Part shown: positions 38,958 to 47,857 of the stretch, in pieces
Layout: each line of letters opens with the position of its first letter
Position numbering within the stretch: position 1 is the first letter of the stretch
NCBI RefSeq assembly: GCF_000814675.1
Contig: NZ_JWIG01000027.1
Location: 1 to 47,857 of the forward strand
Source: Pseudoalteromonas distincta
GTDB taxonomy: Bacteria > Pseudomonadota > Gammaproteobacteria > Enterobacterales > Alteromonadaceae
Reading direction: 5' to 3'
Length of the DNA: 47,857 bases
Made by a program: the position numbers and the translations under genes
The notes under the pieces: model-generated
Databases searched by the model: none
What the model was told of the DNA's origin: nothing
Seen by the model: the letters and a program-made list of their open reading frames with translations, nothing else

Positions 38958-40313
38958 ATGCATATACATATTTTGGGTATTTGTGGCACGTTTATGGGCG
39001 GTATTGCAGCCATTGCTAAATCGTTGGGTCATAAAGTAACGGGTTCCGATCAAAACGTTTACCCACCAATGAGTACGCAACTTGAAGAGCTTGGCATTGA
39101 ACTAACTCAAGGCTACGACGTATCTCAATTAGAGCCAAAACCAGATATGGTCGTTATTGGTAATGCAATGAGCCGTGGTAACCCGTGTGTTGAATATGTG
39201 CTTGATAAAGGCCTGCCTTATACTTCAGGCCCTGAGTGGCTTAAGCATAACTTACTGCAAGATTCTTGGGTGCTTGCGGTTGCTGGTACGCATGGTAAAA
39301 CAACCACAGCAAGTATGCTTGCGTGGGTGTTAGAGTACGCAGGTTTAAAACCAGGGTTTTTAATTGGCGGCATAGTGCAAAATTTTGGTGTATCGGCAAA
39401 AGTGGGTGAAACGCCTTTTTTTGTTATTGAAGCCGATGAATACGACACTGCTTTTTTTGATAAGCGCAGTAAGTTTGTGCATTACCTCCCGCGTACACTT
39501 ATCTTAAATAATCTTGAATTCGATCACGCTGATATTTTTGAAGATTTAAACGCAATAAAAAAACAATTTCATCACTTAATGCGTACATTACCTCAAAGCG
39601 GCAAGGTAATTTGGCCAAAGCAAGACGTAGCGCTTAATGACGTAATAGCACAAGGGCTTTGGAGCGAAAGCGAAACGCTAGGCGATGATTGGAGCTATGA
39701 ATTAATAAAAGCCGATGGAAGTGAGTTTAATGTATTACTTAATGGCGAAAAGCAGGGCACTGTCTGTTGGCAAGCAATAGGCGAGCATAACGTTAAAAAT
39801 GCGATTATGACTATCGCAGCAGCGCGCCATGTGGGTATAGCCATTGATCATAGTATTGATGCGTTAGGAGAATTTATTAGCCCTAAAAGGCGTATGGAGC
39901 TAAAGGCGGATATAAATAATATTAAAGTGTATGACGACTTTGCGCATCACCCAACAGCAATTAAAACTACGCTTGCAGGATTGCGCGCAAAAGTAGGCGA
40001 TGAAAAAATTATCGCTATTTTAGAGCCGCGCTCAAACACCATGAAAATGGGCGTGCACCAATATACATTATTAGATTCATTACGTGATGCTGACAACGTA
40101 CTCCTTTTTGAACCAGAGAATCTAAATTGGTCGCTAAAAGAGCAAGCAGATAAAGCAGGCATGCAGTGCTTTAGCAGCACGCAAACAATTATTGATACGG
40201 TGCTTGAAAATATTGAGCCTAATCAACACATTTTAATTATGAGCAATGGCGGTTTTAATGGCCTTCATCAACACCTTGTTGATGGTTTAGCTGATAAATA
40301 CAGCGGAGAATAG
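38958..40313 (+). CDS. mpl: Murein peptide ligase
   Basis: Joins recycled L-Ala-gamma-D-Glu-meso-Dap tripeptide to UDP-MurNAc in peptidoglycan recycling. Mur ligase fold, 451 residues (E. coli 457). N-terminal Rossmann start [15 protein letters not shown] loop GTHGKTT at 110-116, [16 protein letters not shown], and the C-terminal [16 protein letters not shown] precedes the ATG. ubiX follows 1 bp after the stop. Confidence 0.96.
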   Translation: MHIHILGICGTFMGGIAAIAKSLGHKVTGSDQNVYPPMSTQLEELGIELTQGYDVSQLEPKPDMVVIGNAMSRGNPCVEYVLDKGLPYTSGPEWLKHNLLQDSWVLAVAGTHGKTTTASMLAWVLEYAGLKPGFLIGGIVQNFGVSAKVGETPFFVIEADEYDTAFFDKRSKFVHYLPRTLILNNLEFDHADIFEDLNAIKKQFHHLMRTLPQSGKVIWPKQDVALNDVIAQGLWSESETLGDDWSYELIKADGSEFNVLLNGEKQGTVCWQAIGEHNVKNAIMTIAAARHVGIAIDHSIDALGEFISPKRRMELKADINNIKVYDDFAHHPTAIKTTLAGLRAKVGDEKIIAILEPRSNTMKMGVHQYTLLDSLRDADNVLLFEPENLNWSLKEQADKAGMQCFSSTQTIIDTVLENIEPNQHILIMSNGGFNGLHQHLVDGLADKYSGE

Positions 40314-40314
40314 T

Positions 40315-40935
40315 GTGCAATTTAAAGATAGAATTACGCTCGCTTTTAGTGGTGCATCGGGTGCGCCTTATGGGCTTAGGTTACTTGAAGTATTACTAGA
40401 GCAGCAATTTCAGGTCTACGTTCTCATCTCAAGTGCAGCACGCGTGGTGCTTGATACAGAATCAAATATTAAGCTCTCTGGTAATGAAGATAAAGCCACA
40501 GAGCAGTTAAGTACGCTGTTTAATGCCAAACCTGATCAGCTAAAAGTATACGGTAAAGATAACTGGTTTAGCCCTGTGGCTTCGGGCTCTGCTGCTCCTA
40601 AAAAAATGGTAGTATGCCCATGTAGTGCCGGGTCGGTTTCTGCAATTGCAGTGGGGGCGTCTGATAATTTATTAGAGCGCGCCGCTGATGTGGTAATTAA
40701 AGAGCGCGGACAGCTCATTTTAGTGCCTCGCGAAACACCATTTAACGAAATTCATTTAGAAAACATGCTTAAGTTATCTCGTTTAGGGGTAACAATTATG
40801 CCAGCCGCACCTGGTTTTTATCATAAGCCACAAAGTATTGAAGACTTAGTTGATTTTATGGTGGCGAGAATTTTAGATCATTTAAATATTGAGCATAACC
40901 TAACAAAACGTTGGGGTTATGGTGAGGGTAAGTAA
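40315..40935 (+). CDS. ubiX: Flavin prenyltransferase UbiX
   Basis: Prenylates FMN to the cofactor needed by UbiD decarboxylase in ubiquinone synthesis. 206 residues. [15 protein letters not shown] near 10-25 binds the flavin, and [14 protein letters not shown] and [15 protein letters not shown] are family motifs. The start is GTG right after the mpl stop. ubiD is not in the window. The next gene starts within its stop (TAATG). Confidence 0.94.
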   Translation: MQFKDRITLAFSGASGAPYGLRLLEVLLEQQFQVYVLISSAARVVLDTESNIKLSGNEDKATEQLSTLFNAKPDQLKVYGKDNWFSPVASGSAAPKKMVVCPCSAGSVSAIAVGASDNLLERAADVVIKERGQLILVPRETPFNEIHLENMLKLSRLGVTIMPAAPGFYHKPQSIEDLVDFMVARILDHLNIEHNLTKRWGYGEGK

Positions 40936-41864
40936 TGAATAAGCAAAATATTGCTTTAAATATAGAAGGCCTTACCAAGGTTTATAAAAATGGTGTTGAG
41001 GCTATTAAAGGCGTTGATTTACAAGTTGAAGAGGGCGATTTTTTCGCTTTGCTTGGTCCAAATGGAGCTGGTAAATCAACTACTATTGGTGTTATTTCGT
41101 CACTTGTTAATAAAACAAAAGGCAAAGTAGAAGTATTTGGCTGTGATATTGATACTGATTTAGAAGCTGCAAAAGCGCATTTAGGCTTAGTGCCGCAAGA
41201 GTTTAACTTTAGCCAGTTTGAAACGCTTAGCCAAATACTGGTTAACCAAGCCGGTTATTATGGTGTGCCACGTGGTGAAGCCCATAAACGTGCTGATAAA
41301 TATTTAGCGCAGCTAGGTTTGTTAGAGAAAAAAGACAAGCAAGCACGTACGCTTTCAGGCGGAATGAAACGTCGATTAATGATTGCACGCGCCCTTATGC
41401 ACGAGCCAAAATTACTTATACTTGATGAGCCAACAGCGGGTGTAGACATAGAACTTCGTCGTTCAATGTGGGATTTTTTACGCCAAATAAATGAGCAAGG
41501 CGTTACTATTATTTTAACCACACACTACCTTGAAGAAGCTGAGTTACTGTGTAAAAACATAGCGATTATTGATTCTGGTCGAATTGTTGAAAACACCACC
41601 ATTAAAGCACTGCTTGCAAAACTTGATAAAGAAACCTTTATTTTAGATTTAAAAATGCCAGCAAACCCTGTCACGCTTGAAGGTTATAAGTTTACGATGA
41701 CGGACGATCATACTGTTGAAGTAGAAGTCGCTAAATCACAGGGCTTAAATGCGGTATTTAGCGCATTAACAACCCAAGGTAATACAGTATTGAGTATGCG
41801 AAATAAAGCAAACAGACTAGAAGAGTTATTTGTAGGATTATTAGAGCAAGGGCGGGGCGAATAA
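40935..41864 (+). CDS. yadG: ABC transporter ATP-binding protein, YadG type
   Basis: 309 residues (E. coli YadG 308). Walker A GPNGAGKST at 41-49, signature LSGGMKRRL, Walker B LLILDEPTAGVD, and the H-loop in LTTHYLEEAE. It powers export together with the ABC-2 permease directly downstream. The substrate is unknown. Overlaps ubiX by one base and is directly followed by the permease ATG. Confidence 0.92.
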   Translation: MNKQNIALNIEGLTKVYKNGVEAIKGVDLQVEEGDFFALLGPNGAGKSTTIGVISSLVNKTKGKVEVFGCDIDTDLEAAKAHLGLVPQEFNFSQFETLSQILVNQAGYYGVPRGEAHKRADKYLAQLGLLEKKDKQARTLSGGMKRRLMIARALMHEPKLLILDEPTAGVDIELRRSMWDFLRQINEQGVTIILTTHYLEEAELLCKNIAIIDSGRIVENTTIKALLAKLDKETFILDLKMPANPVTLEGYKFTMTDDHTVEVEVAKSQGLNAVFSALTTQGNTVLSMRNKANRLEELFVGLLEQGRGE

Positions 41865-42632
41865 ATGTTTAAATATGGCGTAGCCTTAAAGAGTTTATGG
41901 ATTAAAGAGTGTATTCGTTTTTTACGTATATGGGTACAAACATTAGTGCCGCCAGCAATTACGATGAGCTTATATTTTGTTATTTTTGGTAACTTAATTG
42001 GTTCACGTATTGGTGATATGGGCGGCTTTAGTTATATGGAGTTTATTGTACCTGGCCTTATAATGATGTCGGTTATTACTAATTCCTATTCCAACGTAGC
42101 CTCTAGTTTTTACTCAACAAAATTTCAAAAAAGCATTGAAGAGCTTTTAGTTGCACCGGTGCCTAATTACATCATTGTACTGGGTTATATGGGCGGCGGT
42201 ATGACGCGCGGTATTATGGTGGGCTTTATAGTTACCTGTGTATCGTTATTATTTGTTGATATTCAAATTCATAATATTTTTGTAATTATGGCGACCGTTA
42301 TTTTAACCTCTGCTGTGTTTGCTTTAGGTGGTTTAATTAATGCAATTTACGCAAATAGCTTTGACGATATAAGCATTATTCCCACCTTTATACTAACGCC
42401 ATTAACTTACTTAGGCGGTGTATTTTATTCAATTACATTATTGCCAGAATTTTGGCAAAACGTATCGCAAATAAATCCTATTATTTACATGGTAAATGCA
42501 TTTCGCTATGGCTTTTTAGGTGTGTCGGATGTTGATTTAAGTGTAGCGCTAGGTGTTATTTTGGTGTTTATTACGGTGTTATTTACTTTAGCGCTAACTT
42601 TAATTAAAAAAGGTGTGGGGCTAAGACACTAA
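41865..42632 (+). CDS. yadH: ABC-2 type permease, YadH type
   Basis: 255 residues (E. coli YadH 256) with six predicted membrane helices and the ABC-2 signature region PLTYLGGVFYSITLLPEFWQ. Its arrangement with the ATPase fits a homodimeric exporter. Known members act on drugs, lipids or polysaccharides, but nothing here fixes the cargo. The stop shares one base with the methyltransferase start. Confidence 0.92.
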   Translation: MFKYGVALKSLWIKECIRFLRIWVQTLVPPAITMSLYFVIFGNLIGSRIGDMGGFSYMEFIVPGLIMMSVITNSYSNVASSFYSTKFQKSIEELLVAPVPNYIIVLGYMGGGMTRGIMVGFIVTCVSLLFVDIQIHNIFVIMATVILTSAVFALGGLINAIYANSFDDISIIPTFILTPLTYLGGVFYSITLLPEFWQNVSQINPIIYMVNAFRYGFLGVSDVDLSVALGVILVFITVLFTLALTLIKKGVGLRH

Positions 42633-43303
42633 TGAGTGATGCAAATTCACGTAGTATTGTATCTAATCAAGCGGGTATTCACGAAAAGCTTGATGAAATA
42701 GTAAATAAGCACTTAGATGCTGAATTTAAAAAGCCAATAGCAGCGCATACCCAAGCCGCATTTGACGAGGTTAATGCTAAAGTACAAGCCTTTAGTGGCC
42801 CGCTTATTTTGGACTCGTGTTGTGGCGTGGGTGAAAGCTCAGCTAACTTAGCTAAGCGCCACCCTGATGCACTTATAATTGGTATTGATAAATCGTCGCA
42901 CCGATTAGATAAGCACGATGTTGAATATAAGCAAACCGACAGTGGTCAGTACATCTTAGTGCAAGCAGATTTAAATGACTTTTGGCGTTTAGCGGTAGCC
43001 GCCAATTGGCAACCTACGCACCATTATTTGTTGTATCCAAACCCGTGGCCTAAATCTAAGCATATTCGTAGGCGCTGGCATGGCGCAGCTATTTTTCCAT
43101 TTATCGTTAAGTTAGGTGGAAAATTAGAAGTGCGCAGCAATTGGGATATTTACGTTAAGGAGTTTGCTCGGGCGCTTGAATTAACAGGCAACCCTTGCGA
43201 TGTAACACTTTATGAGTCAGACGATGCAATTACGCCTTTTGAGCGTAAATACTGGGCCAGTGGCCAGCAAAGCCACCGACTCGTTATAAACTTACCTTGC
43301 TAA
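42632..43303 (+). CDS. TrmB-like SAM-dependent methyltransferase
   Basis: 223 residues with a class I methyltransferase fold: motif I LDSCCGVGESSA near 59-70 and a TrmB-type PNPWPKSKHIRRRW near 136-149. TrmB makes m7G46 in tRNA and has an Asp-Pro-Trp at this place; here the Asp is Asn (YPNPWPK). It may therefore be a paralogue with altered activity or substrate. Last gene of the mpl-ubiX-ABC run. Convergent to the EAL gene with a 6-bp gap. Confidence 0.78.
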   Translation: MSDANSRSIVSNQAGIHEKLDEIVNKHLDAEFKKPIAAHTQAAFDEVNAKVQAFSGPLILDSCCGVGESSANLAKRHPDALIIGIDKSSHRLDKHDVEYKQTDSGQYILVQADLNDFWRLAVAANWQPTHHYLLYPNPWPKSKHIRRRWHGAAIFPFIVKLGGKLEVRSNWDIYVKEFARALELTGNPCDVTLYESDDAITPFERKYWASGQQSHRLVINLPC

Positions 43304-43309
43304 AGTAAG

Positions 43310-45190
43310 TTAAAGTGCTAATTCTTCTGTAACCGTATTAACATGTGGCACTGGGTGGGCAAAATAGTTGCCTTGCATTAGTGTCACATTCGCCTTTTTA
43401 AGTGCGGTTACTATGGTTGTATTTTCTACCGACTCTGCCATTAATTGTAAACCAAGTTGATTGGCAAAACTGGCTATATGTTCTATAAACAAGTAGATAT
43501 CTTTGTCATTCACTATTTGCTTTATTAGTGCGCCATCTAATTTAATACCATCTACTTCAAGCTTAAGTACGTTTGATATATTTGAATAACCACTACCAAA
43601 GTCATCAATAATAACCTTAACGCCTTTCGTTTTAACCATTCCAATAAATGCTTTTACTTCAGAGAAGTTGGCAATAGCTTGGGTTTCTAAAAGCTCTAAT
43701 GTGATATTACCTGGATGCGGGTAGCGCTTAAGTTCGTCCGCAATAAACTCACTTAAATTAGGGTCGAGCATATCTTGTGCTGTTATATTTAAACTCCAGC
43801 AAATATCGGTTTTTCTAAAGCGACTAACACATTGTGAAAATATAGTACGGGTAAGTATTCCGTCCATTCTTGAGCGGGTAACAACATTTAAAAATGCATC
43901 AGGTTTTAATACTTCCCCTTGCGCTGTTACCATTCGAGCTAAACATTCGTATTGAACGACCTTATTGGTATTTGTGTCAATAATGGGTTGAAAGTAAGGC
44001 ACTATACGATTGTTATCAAACGCTTCTCGCACTTCTTTAGCCATTTCTACATTGTATTGATATTGCGTTTTTACATCGTGTAGCGCTTTTGAGTAGTTAA
44101 CTACACTATGCCTGCCTTGTTTAGCTTGCAGCGCTGCTATATGAGCGTTTTCAAGTAGTAGCGATTTGTTACCACTGGCAATACCTGCACATAGGGTTAT
44201 GTAGATAAAAGGGTCAGTTAACACCGGTGTATTAAAGTTATATGTTTTTACGAGGTCGGTAAATTCGTCATTACTCATTTCCTTAGGCGCGAGTAATACT
44301 ATTTTATTTGTTGCTAGTCTGTATATATGGCAATGCGTAGAGCTTCTAAGTTTAAAGTGAATAAGTAAGTTTTTCATTACCTTGTCACCCACTTCCGTGC
44401 CGTAAAAACTGTTTATATCTTCTATTTCATTAACCCAAATAACGGCTAATTGCATGTGATGTGCATTACTTTTTTTAATAAAGTACTCAAGTGCAATATG
44501 ATTTGAAAAACCAGTACTTGAGTCTGTTGCTAAAGACCGTTTTAGTAAATAAATATATATGGCGGCAACGAGTATCGCGATAAAAAAGAAGAAGCTAGCC
44601 ATTGCAGCAGCTTTTGATACGCTTTCTTTAAGTTTCTCGTTTAAATCATAAATAGTTATATCGGCACCCGTTAAATAGGTATTGCCGTTGATTGGGTCAA
44701 CGTAAGGAATAAAAATTGTTTTAAAGTGGCCCCACTGATCGCTCGATATTTCAAATACTGGCTCTGTTGAATAAAAAGCACTTATATTTGCATCGGTAGC
44801 TTCAGGGTAGAGATCTAAAAATTGAGTTACCTTGCCATTATTCTGATCGTCTTGCGTGTAGCTTGATGAGCTAAAAAGCACCTTACCGTCTTTTAAAATC
44901 ATTGAATAGACATAAGCAATATCAAGTGCTTGAGCAAACTCAGAGAGTTGTTTACTTTTATCTTGATAGTAAGAAAAACTTATATTATCGCCTTGATTAA
45001 CCGCACTTAAATAATCGTCACCTAAAATATGTTTAACGCTGGTGGCGGCATTAAGTAAGCGATTATCAACCGACTGCATTATTTCAGCACGCGTGGTTTG
45101 GTAAGTGTAGTAAACGTAGGTTAGCAAGCTTATTAAAAACAAGCTAAAGCCTGCCACTATCCAACTAACTTTGACTCTTCCTTCTGGCAT
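43310..45190 (-). CDS. Membrane c-di-GMP phosphodiesterase (degenerate GGDEF + EAL)
   Basis: 626 residues. Membrane helices at about 9-30 and 190-214 enclose a periplasmic sensor domain. A GGDEF-like domain of about 220-375 has lost its signature (RLATNKIVLL at that place), so it should not make c-di-GMP. The EAL domain of about 385-620 keeps the catalytic set: E415 in ECLARM (in place of EAL), Asn in LNITAQDM, Glu in LELLETQ, DDFGSGYS, the lysine in GIKLDG, Glu in ESVENT and Gln in MQGNYF. It probably hydrolyses c-di-GMP in response to a periplasmic cue. AAGGGAC precedes the ATG. Confidence 0.9.
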   Translation of the reverse strand: MPEGRVKVSWIVAGFSLFLISLLTYVYYTYQTTRAEIMQSVDNRLLNAATSVKHILGDDYLSAVNQGDNISFSYYQDKSKQLSEFAQALDIAYVYSMILKDGKVLFSSSSYTQDDQNNGKVTQFLDLYPEATDANISAFYSTEPVFEISSDQWGHFKTIFIPYVDPINGNTYLTGADITIYDLNEKLKESVSKAAAMASFFFFIAILVAAIYIYLLKRSLATDSSTGFSNHIALEYFIKKSNAHHMQLAVIWVNEIEDINSFYGTEVGDKVMKNLLIHFKLRSSTHCHIYRLATNKIVLLAPKEMSNDEFTDLVKTYNFNTPVLTDPFIYITLCAGIASGNKSLLLENAHIAALQAKQGRHSVVNYSKALHDVKTQYQYNVEMAKEVREAFDNNRIVPYFQPIIDTNTNKVVQYECLARMVTAQGEVLKPDAFLNVVTRSRMDGILTRTIFSQCVSRFRKTDICWSLNITAQDMLDPNLSEFIADELKRYPHPGNITLELLETQAIANFSEVKAFIGMVKTKGVKVIIDDFGSGYSNISNVLKLEVDGIKLDGALIKQIVNDKDIYLFIEHIASFANQLGLQLMAESVENTTIVTALKKANVTLMQGNYFAHPVPHVNTVTEELAL

Positions 45191-45456
45191 ATGTGTCCCT
45201 TTTTTGTTATCAAATTTATTATACCCAAAATAAGTAAATGCCCAATAAATAATTAGGTTTGGTAGAGTTTTAATTAAATTATCATTTTTTTGTCATCGCT
45301 TTGATTGCTTTTATAGGTTTAAACGAGACATTTTAGTTATATTGCAGTAAAGTTAGCGCAATTTTTAAAGAAACACGATTGCTCCAAATGTCCTAATAAG
45401 TAGGCGTTTTTGATGAGTAAGCGCGTGTTTTAGCTACACACACACTAGGTATTAAG

Positions 45457-47082
45457 ATGGATCAAAAGCGTTGTGCCGTCGCCTCTAAAGAAAGCCTTAA
45501 GCGTATATTTACTGTACCTGAAGCGCCAGACTCAACTTTAAGCAAAATCGAGCTTGAAATTTCGAGTAATTTAGCAGGTTTTCTAAACGAAAATATAGCG
45601 GCAATTGAAAAACCATTACATGAAATAGAAAAAGATTTTCAATCGGCAGTGATCCCAGAAGATCCAACGTTTGTCTCTGCTTATGCCCAAGACATAATGG
45701 AGCAGCTTGTTGCACATTCTGTGCATACAGCTGCGCCTAGTTTTATTGGTCACATGACCTCTGCCTTGCCGCACTTTTTATTACCGCTGTCAAAATTGAT
45801 GGTAGGGCTAAATCAAAATCTAGTAAAAATAGAAACATCTAAAGCGTTTACGCCTCTTGAGCGTCAAGTGCTTGGGATGATGCATCATTTAGCTTATGGG
45901 CAAGAAGACTCATTTTATTCTAAATGGATGCACAGTGCTAAAACCTCATTAGGTGCATTTTGCTCTGGTGGTACGGTTGCTAATATTACTGCGCTTTGGA
46001 TTGCGCGAAACCGCTTATTAAAACCTGATGGTGATTTTAGAGGTATCGGCGCACAAGGCTTAATTGCCGGTATGCTGCATTACGGTTATAAAGGTTTAGC
46101 GGTATTAATATCAGAACGCGGGCATTACTCATTAGGTAAATCGGTTGATTTACTCGGCATTGGTCGCGATAACTTAATTGGTATTAAAACCTGTGAAAAT
46201 AACAAAGTCGATGTAGGAGCGATGCGCGAAAAAGCACGTGAGCTTGAAGCGCAAGGCATTAAAGTAATGGCGATTATTGGGGTCGCGGGGACAACCGAAA
46301 CCGGTAATATTGACCCACTTGATGAAATGGCCGACTTAGCACAAGACATTAACTGCCATTTTCATGTAGATGCTGCATGGGGGGGAGCGACCCTTTTATC
46401 GAGTACGCACCGTCCTTTACTAAAAGGGATTGAGCGAGCAGATTCAATTACCATCGATGCACATAAACAAATGTATGTACCAATGGGAGCGGGTTTGGTT
46501 TTATTTAAAGATCCCGCTGCCACAGATGCAATAGAACATCACGCTGAGTACATATTACGTAAAGGTTCAAAAGACTTAGGTAGCCACACGCTTGAAGGCA
46601 GCCGACCTGGTATGGCAATGTTAGTACACGCTTGCTTACGTGTTATTGGTCGTAAAGGTTACGAAATGCTGATTGATCGAAGCATCAAAAAAGCACATTA
46701 CTTTGCTGATTTAATTAAGGCTGATGAAGACTTTGAGCTTATTTCGGAGCCTGAGTTGTGCTTATTAACGTATCGTTATGTACCTAAGCAAATTAAACAA
46801 GCAATAGCCGATGCAGATGCTGCAACTCGGTTAGATATTTTTGCTTCACTGAACCGTTTTACTGCCAGTATGCAAAAGCGTCAACGCGAGTCTGGTCGCT
46901 CATTTGTATCACGTACACGCTTAACGCCTTCTAAATACGACAATCAACCAACGGTTGTATTTAGAGTGGTCCTTGCTAACCCGCTTACCTCAGGCGCTAT
47001 TTTAAAAGAGATATTAGCTGAGCAAAAGGAGTTGGCTGCAACAGATCCGGTATTCAAAAAATACTTGAGAAAGTATATGTAA
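45457..47082 (+). CDS. panP: PLP-dependent aspartate 1-decarboxylase, PanP type
   Basis: 541 residues of the group II decarboxylase family. The PLP lysine is K337 in DAHKQMYVP, with FHVDAAWGG about 25 residues before. In Vibrio this type makes beta-alanine for pantothenate/CoA, replacing PanD; that role is likely here but other decarboxylase activity cannot be excluded. It is divergent from the EAL gene. The IS begins 28 bp after its stop, and the native terminator is not visible. Confidence 0.88.
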   Translation: MDQKRCAVASKESLKRIFTVPEAPDSTLSKIELEISSNLAGFLNENIAAIEKPLHEIEKDFQSAVIPEDPTFVSAYAQDIMEQLVAHSVHTAAPSFIGHMTSALPHFLLPLSKLMVGLNQNLVKIETSKAFTPLERQVLGMMHHLAYGQEDSFYSKWMHSAKTSLGAFCSGGTVANITALWIARNRLLKPDGDFRGIGAQGLIAGMLHYGYKGLAVLISERGHYSLGKSVDLLGIGRDNLIGIKTCENNKVDVGAMREKARELEAQGIKVMAIIGVAGTTETGNIDPLDEMADLAQDINCHFHVDAAWGGATLLSSTHRPLLKGIERADSITIDAHKQMYVPMGAGLVLFKDPAATDAIEHHAEYILRKGSKDLGSHTLEGSRPGMAMLVHACLRVIGRKGYEMLIDRSIKKAHYFADLIKADEDFELISEPELCLLTYRYVPKQIKQAIADADAATRLDIFASLNRFTASMQKRQRESGRSFVSRTRLTPSKYDNQPTVVFRVVLANPLTSGAILKEILAEQKELAATDPVFKKYLRKYM

Positions 47083-47139
47083 TCTAAATACAAAAAAGGG
47101 TCCATAAGGATAATGCCGATCAGTTAAGAAAATGACCGG

Positions 47140-47167
47140 TTGACCGATCCAAACGATCATGCAAAAT
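47140..47167 (+). promoter_or_regulatory. Possible transposase promoter
   Basis: TTGACC at 47140-47145 and CAAAAT at 47162-47167 with 16-bp spacing. The start point would fall within the left arm of the hairpin that follows. Confidence 0.45.
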
Positions 47168-47199
47168 CCGTAGTTAGGAAACTAACTACGGATTTTTTT
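47163..47199 (+). terminator. Foldback hairpin before the transposase start
   Basis: A perfect 15-bp stem, AAAATCCGTAGTTAG / CTAACTACGGATTTT, with loop GAAA and a T-run that ends at the GTG start. It looks like an intrinsic terminator for transcription entering from panP, and would block translation of read-through mRNA. Confidence 0.85.
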
Positions 47200-47857
47200 G
47201 TGAATATAGAACAAGCACTGCAAGCAACACTTGAAGAAAGCAGCCGATACCATACCTTTGAAAAATTATCAGAAATTCTTGACCCTGAAATCATTGAACA
47301 AGGTTTTCAACAAGCAGGGATTGCAACCGTTCGTAAGCGAAGATTACCGCTTGAAGCCGTTTTGTGGTCAGTTATTGGCATGGCATTGTTTCGAAAAGAA
47401 TCAGTTTGGAATATCGCTAATAAGCTAGATATCATGTTACCTGGCAAGAACCAACTCGTTGCTCCAAGTGCGATGGTACAGGCGAGACAAAGGTTAGGTG
47501 ATGATTCCGTTAAACACGTTTTCAATAAATCTGCTCAATCAATGTATAAGCAACAGTCATTCGAAACATGGAATGGTTTGAACCTATTAGCTGTTGACGG
47601 TGTTGTGTGGCGAACAGCCGACACGCCTGATAATCGTAAAGCCTTCTCTTCAGGTAGCAACCAATACGGTGATACAGCCTTTCCTCAAATACGCATGGTC
47701 TGTCATATGGAATTGACCAGCCATCAACTTCTCAGTAGCGAGTTTGATAACTATAAAACCAACGAGATGAAATTAGCTGAGCGTTTAATTGAACGTACAC
47801 CAGATAATTCACTGACTATGTTTGATAAAGGATATTATTCTTTAGGCCTGTTAAACC
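47200..47857 (+). CDS. IS4-family transposase (3' part outside window)
   Basis: An open frame of 219 codons from GTG 47200 to the window end, not interrupted. The N-terminal region (about 10-100) resembles the IS4 transposase N-domain: [20 protein letters not shown] and [13 protein letters not shown]. The DDE catalytic domain follows, with the first Asp in [14 protein letters not shown] (about 132) and the second in TMFDKGYYS (about 210). The Glu and C-terminus lie outside. No Shine-Dalgarno is visible because the T-run of a hairpin abuts the start. Confidence 0.88.
   Translation, partial: MNIEQALQATLEESSRYHTFEKLSEILDPEIIEQGFQQAGIATVRKRRLPLEAVLWSVIGMALFRKESVWNIANKLDIMLPGKNQLVAPSAMVQARQRLGDDSVKHVFNKSAQSMYKQQSFETWNGLNLLAVDGVVWRTADTPDNRKAFSSGSNQYGDTAFPQIRMVCHMELTSHQLLSSEFDNYKTNEMKLAERLIERTPDNSLTMFDKGYYSLGLLN

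Larger units (their letters stand above)
47111..47857 (+). mobile_element. IS4-family insertion sequence, left part
   Basis: The left end begins TAATGCCGATCAGTTAAG at 47111, which matches the IS4-type terminal repeat as I recall it. The element runs off the window, so the right end and target duplication cannot be checked. It carries a transposase gene from 47200 and a hairpin at 47163-47199. Confidence 0.85.

Noticed and set aside
43310..45190. Diguanylate cyclase activity
   Set aside because: The GGDEF signature is not present in the aligned part of the domain.
47231..47428. 65-codon ORF near the right end
   Set aside because: It is in a different frame from the uninterrupted IS4 transposase frame, whose protein has clear DDE motifs.

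Overview
The window reads as chromosome of a marine gammaproteobacterium of the Pseudoalteromonas type. The base composition is AT-rich, and the window holds a gammaproteobacterial 23S/5S rRNA end and gammaproteobacterial gene neighbourhoods (kbl-tdh, glpE-glpG, ydbH-ynbE-ydbL, folB-folK-uppP). It starts inside a 23S rRNA gene and ends inside an IS4-family element. The genus call is inference from gene content and protein similarity recognised by eye; no search was run.

Layout. 1-2230: 3' end of 23S rRNA, a normal 5S gene, a second 5S gene carrying a 16-nt hairpin insert, then five tandem, ~196-bp-spaced 5S-derived units each followed by the same intrinsic terminator. 2341-7148: glutaminase, guanosine/inosine kinase, tRNA adenosine deaminase, a 55-residue very basic small protein with a strong Shine-Dalgarno, and the lytic transglycosylase MltF. 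7348-11250: purL. 11528-14519: ydbH-ynbE-ydbL, an AsmA-like intermembrane lipid-transport set. 14568-25230: an LPS/cell-surface region with waaA, gmhA-hldE, a Wzi-like barrel, two glycosyltransferases, a Kdo-kinase-like gene, a GT9 heptosyltransferase and gmhB; the enzymes needed to make ADP-heptose from sedoheptulose 7-phosphate are all here. 25390-28860: threonine degradation (kbl, tdh), then glpE-glpG. 28864-35953: a FliL-like protein, ubiC-ubiA, a 2OG-Fe(II) oxygenase, a LysR regulator, DUF2721, DUF2007 and DUF416 proteins, tsaD and plsY. 36184-43303: folB-folK-uppP, an unknown exported protein, mpl-ubiX, a YadG/YadH-type ABC exporter and a TrmB-like methyltransferase. 43310-47082: an EAL phosphodiesterase and a PanP-type aspartate decarboxylase. 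47111-end: the left end of an IS4-family element.

Most protein genes are conserved housekeeping genes. The most unusual feature is the 5S-derived array: its units keep the central 5S sequence and a terminator, have lost the 5' third of 5S, and carry further hairpin-forming insertions. Secondary points are a pair of ~160-bp inverted-end (MITE-like) elements in opposite orientation, a terminator between kbl and tdh, a TrmB paralogue with a changed catalytic-motif residue, terminators that share sequence with neighbouring coding ends, and a foldback at the IS transposase start.
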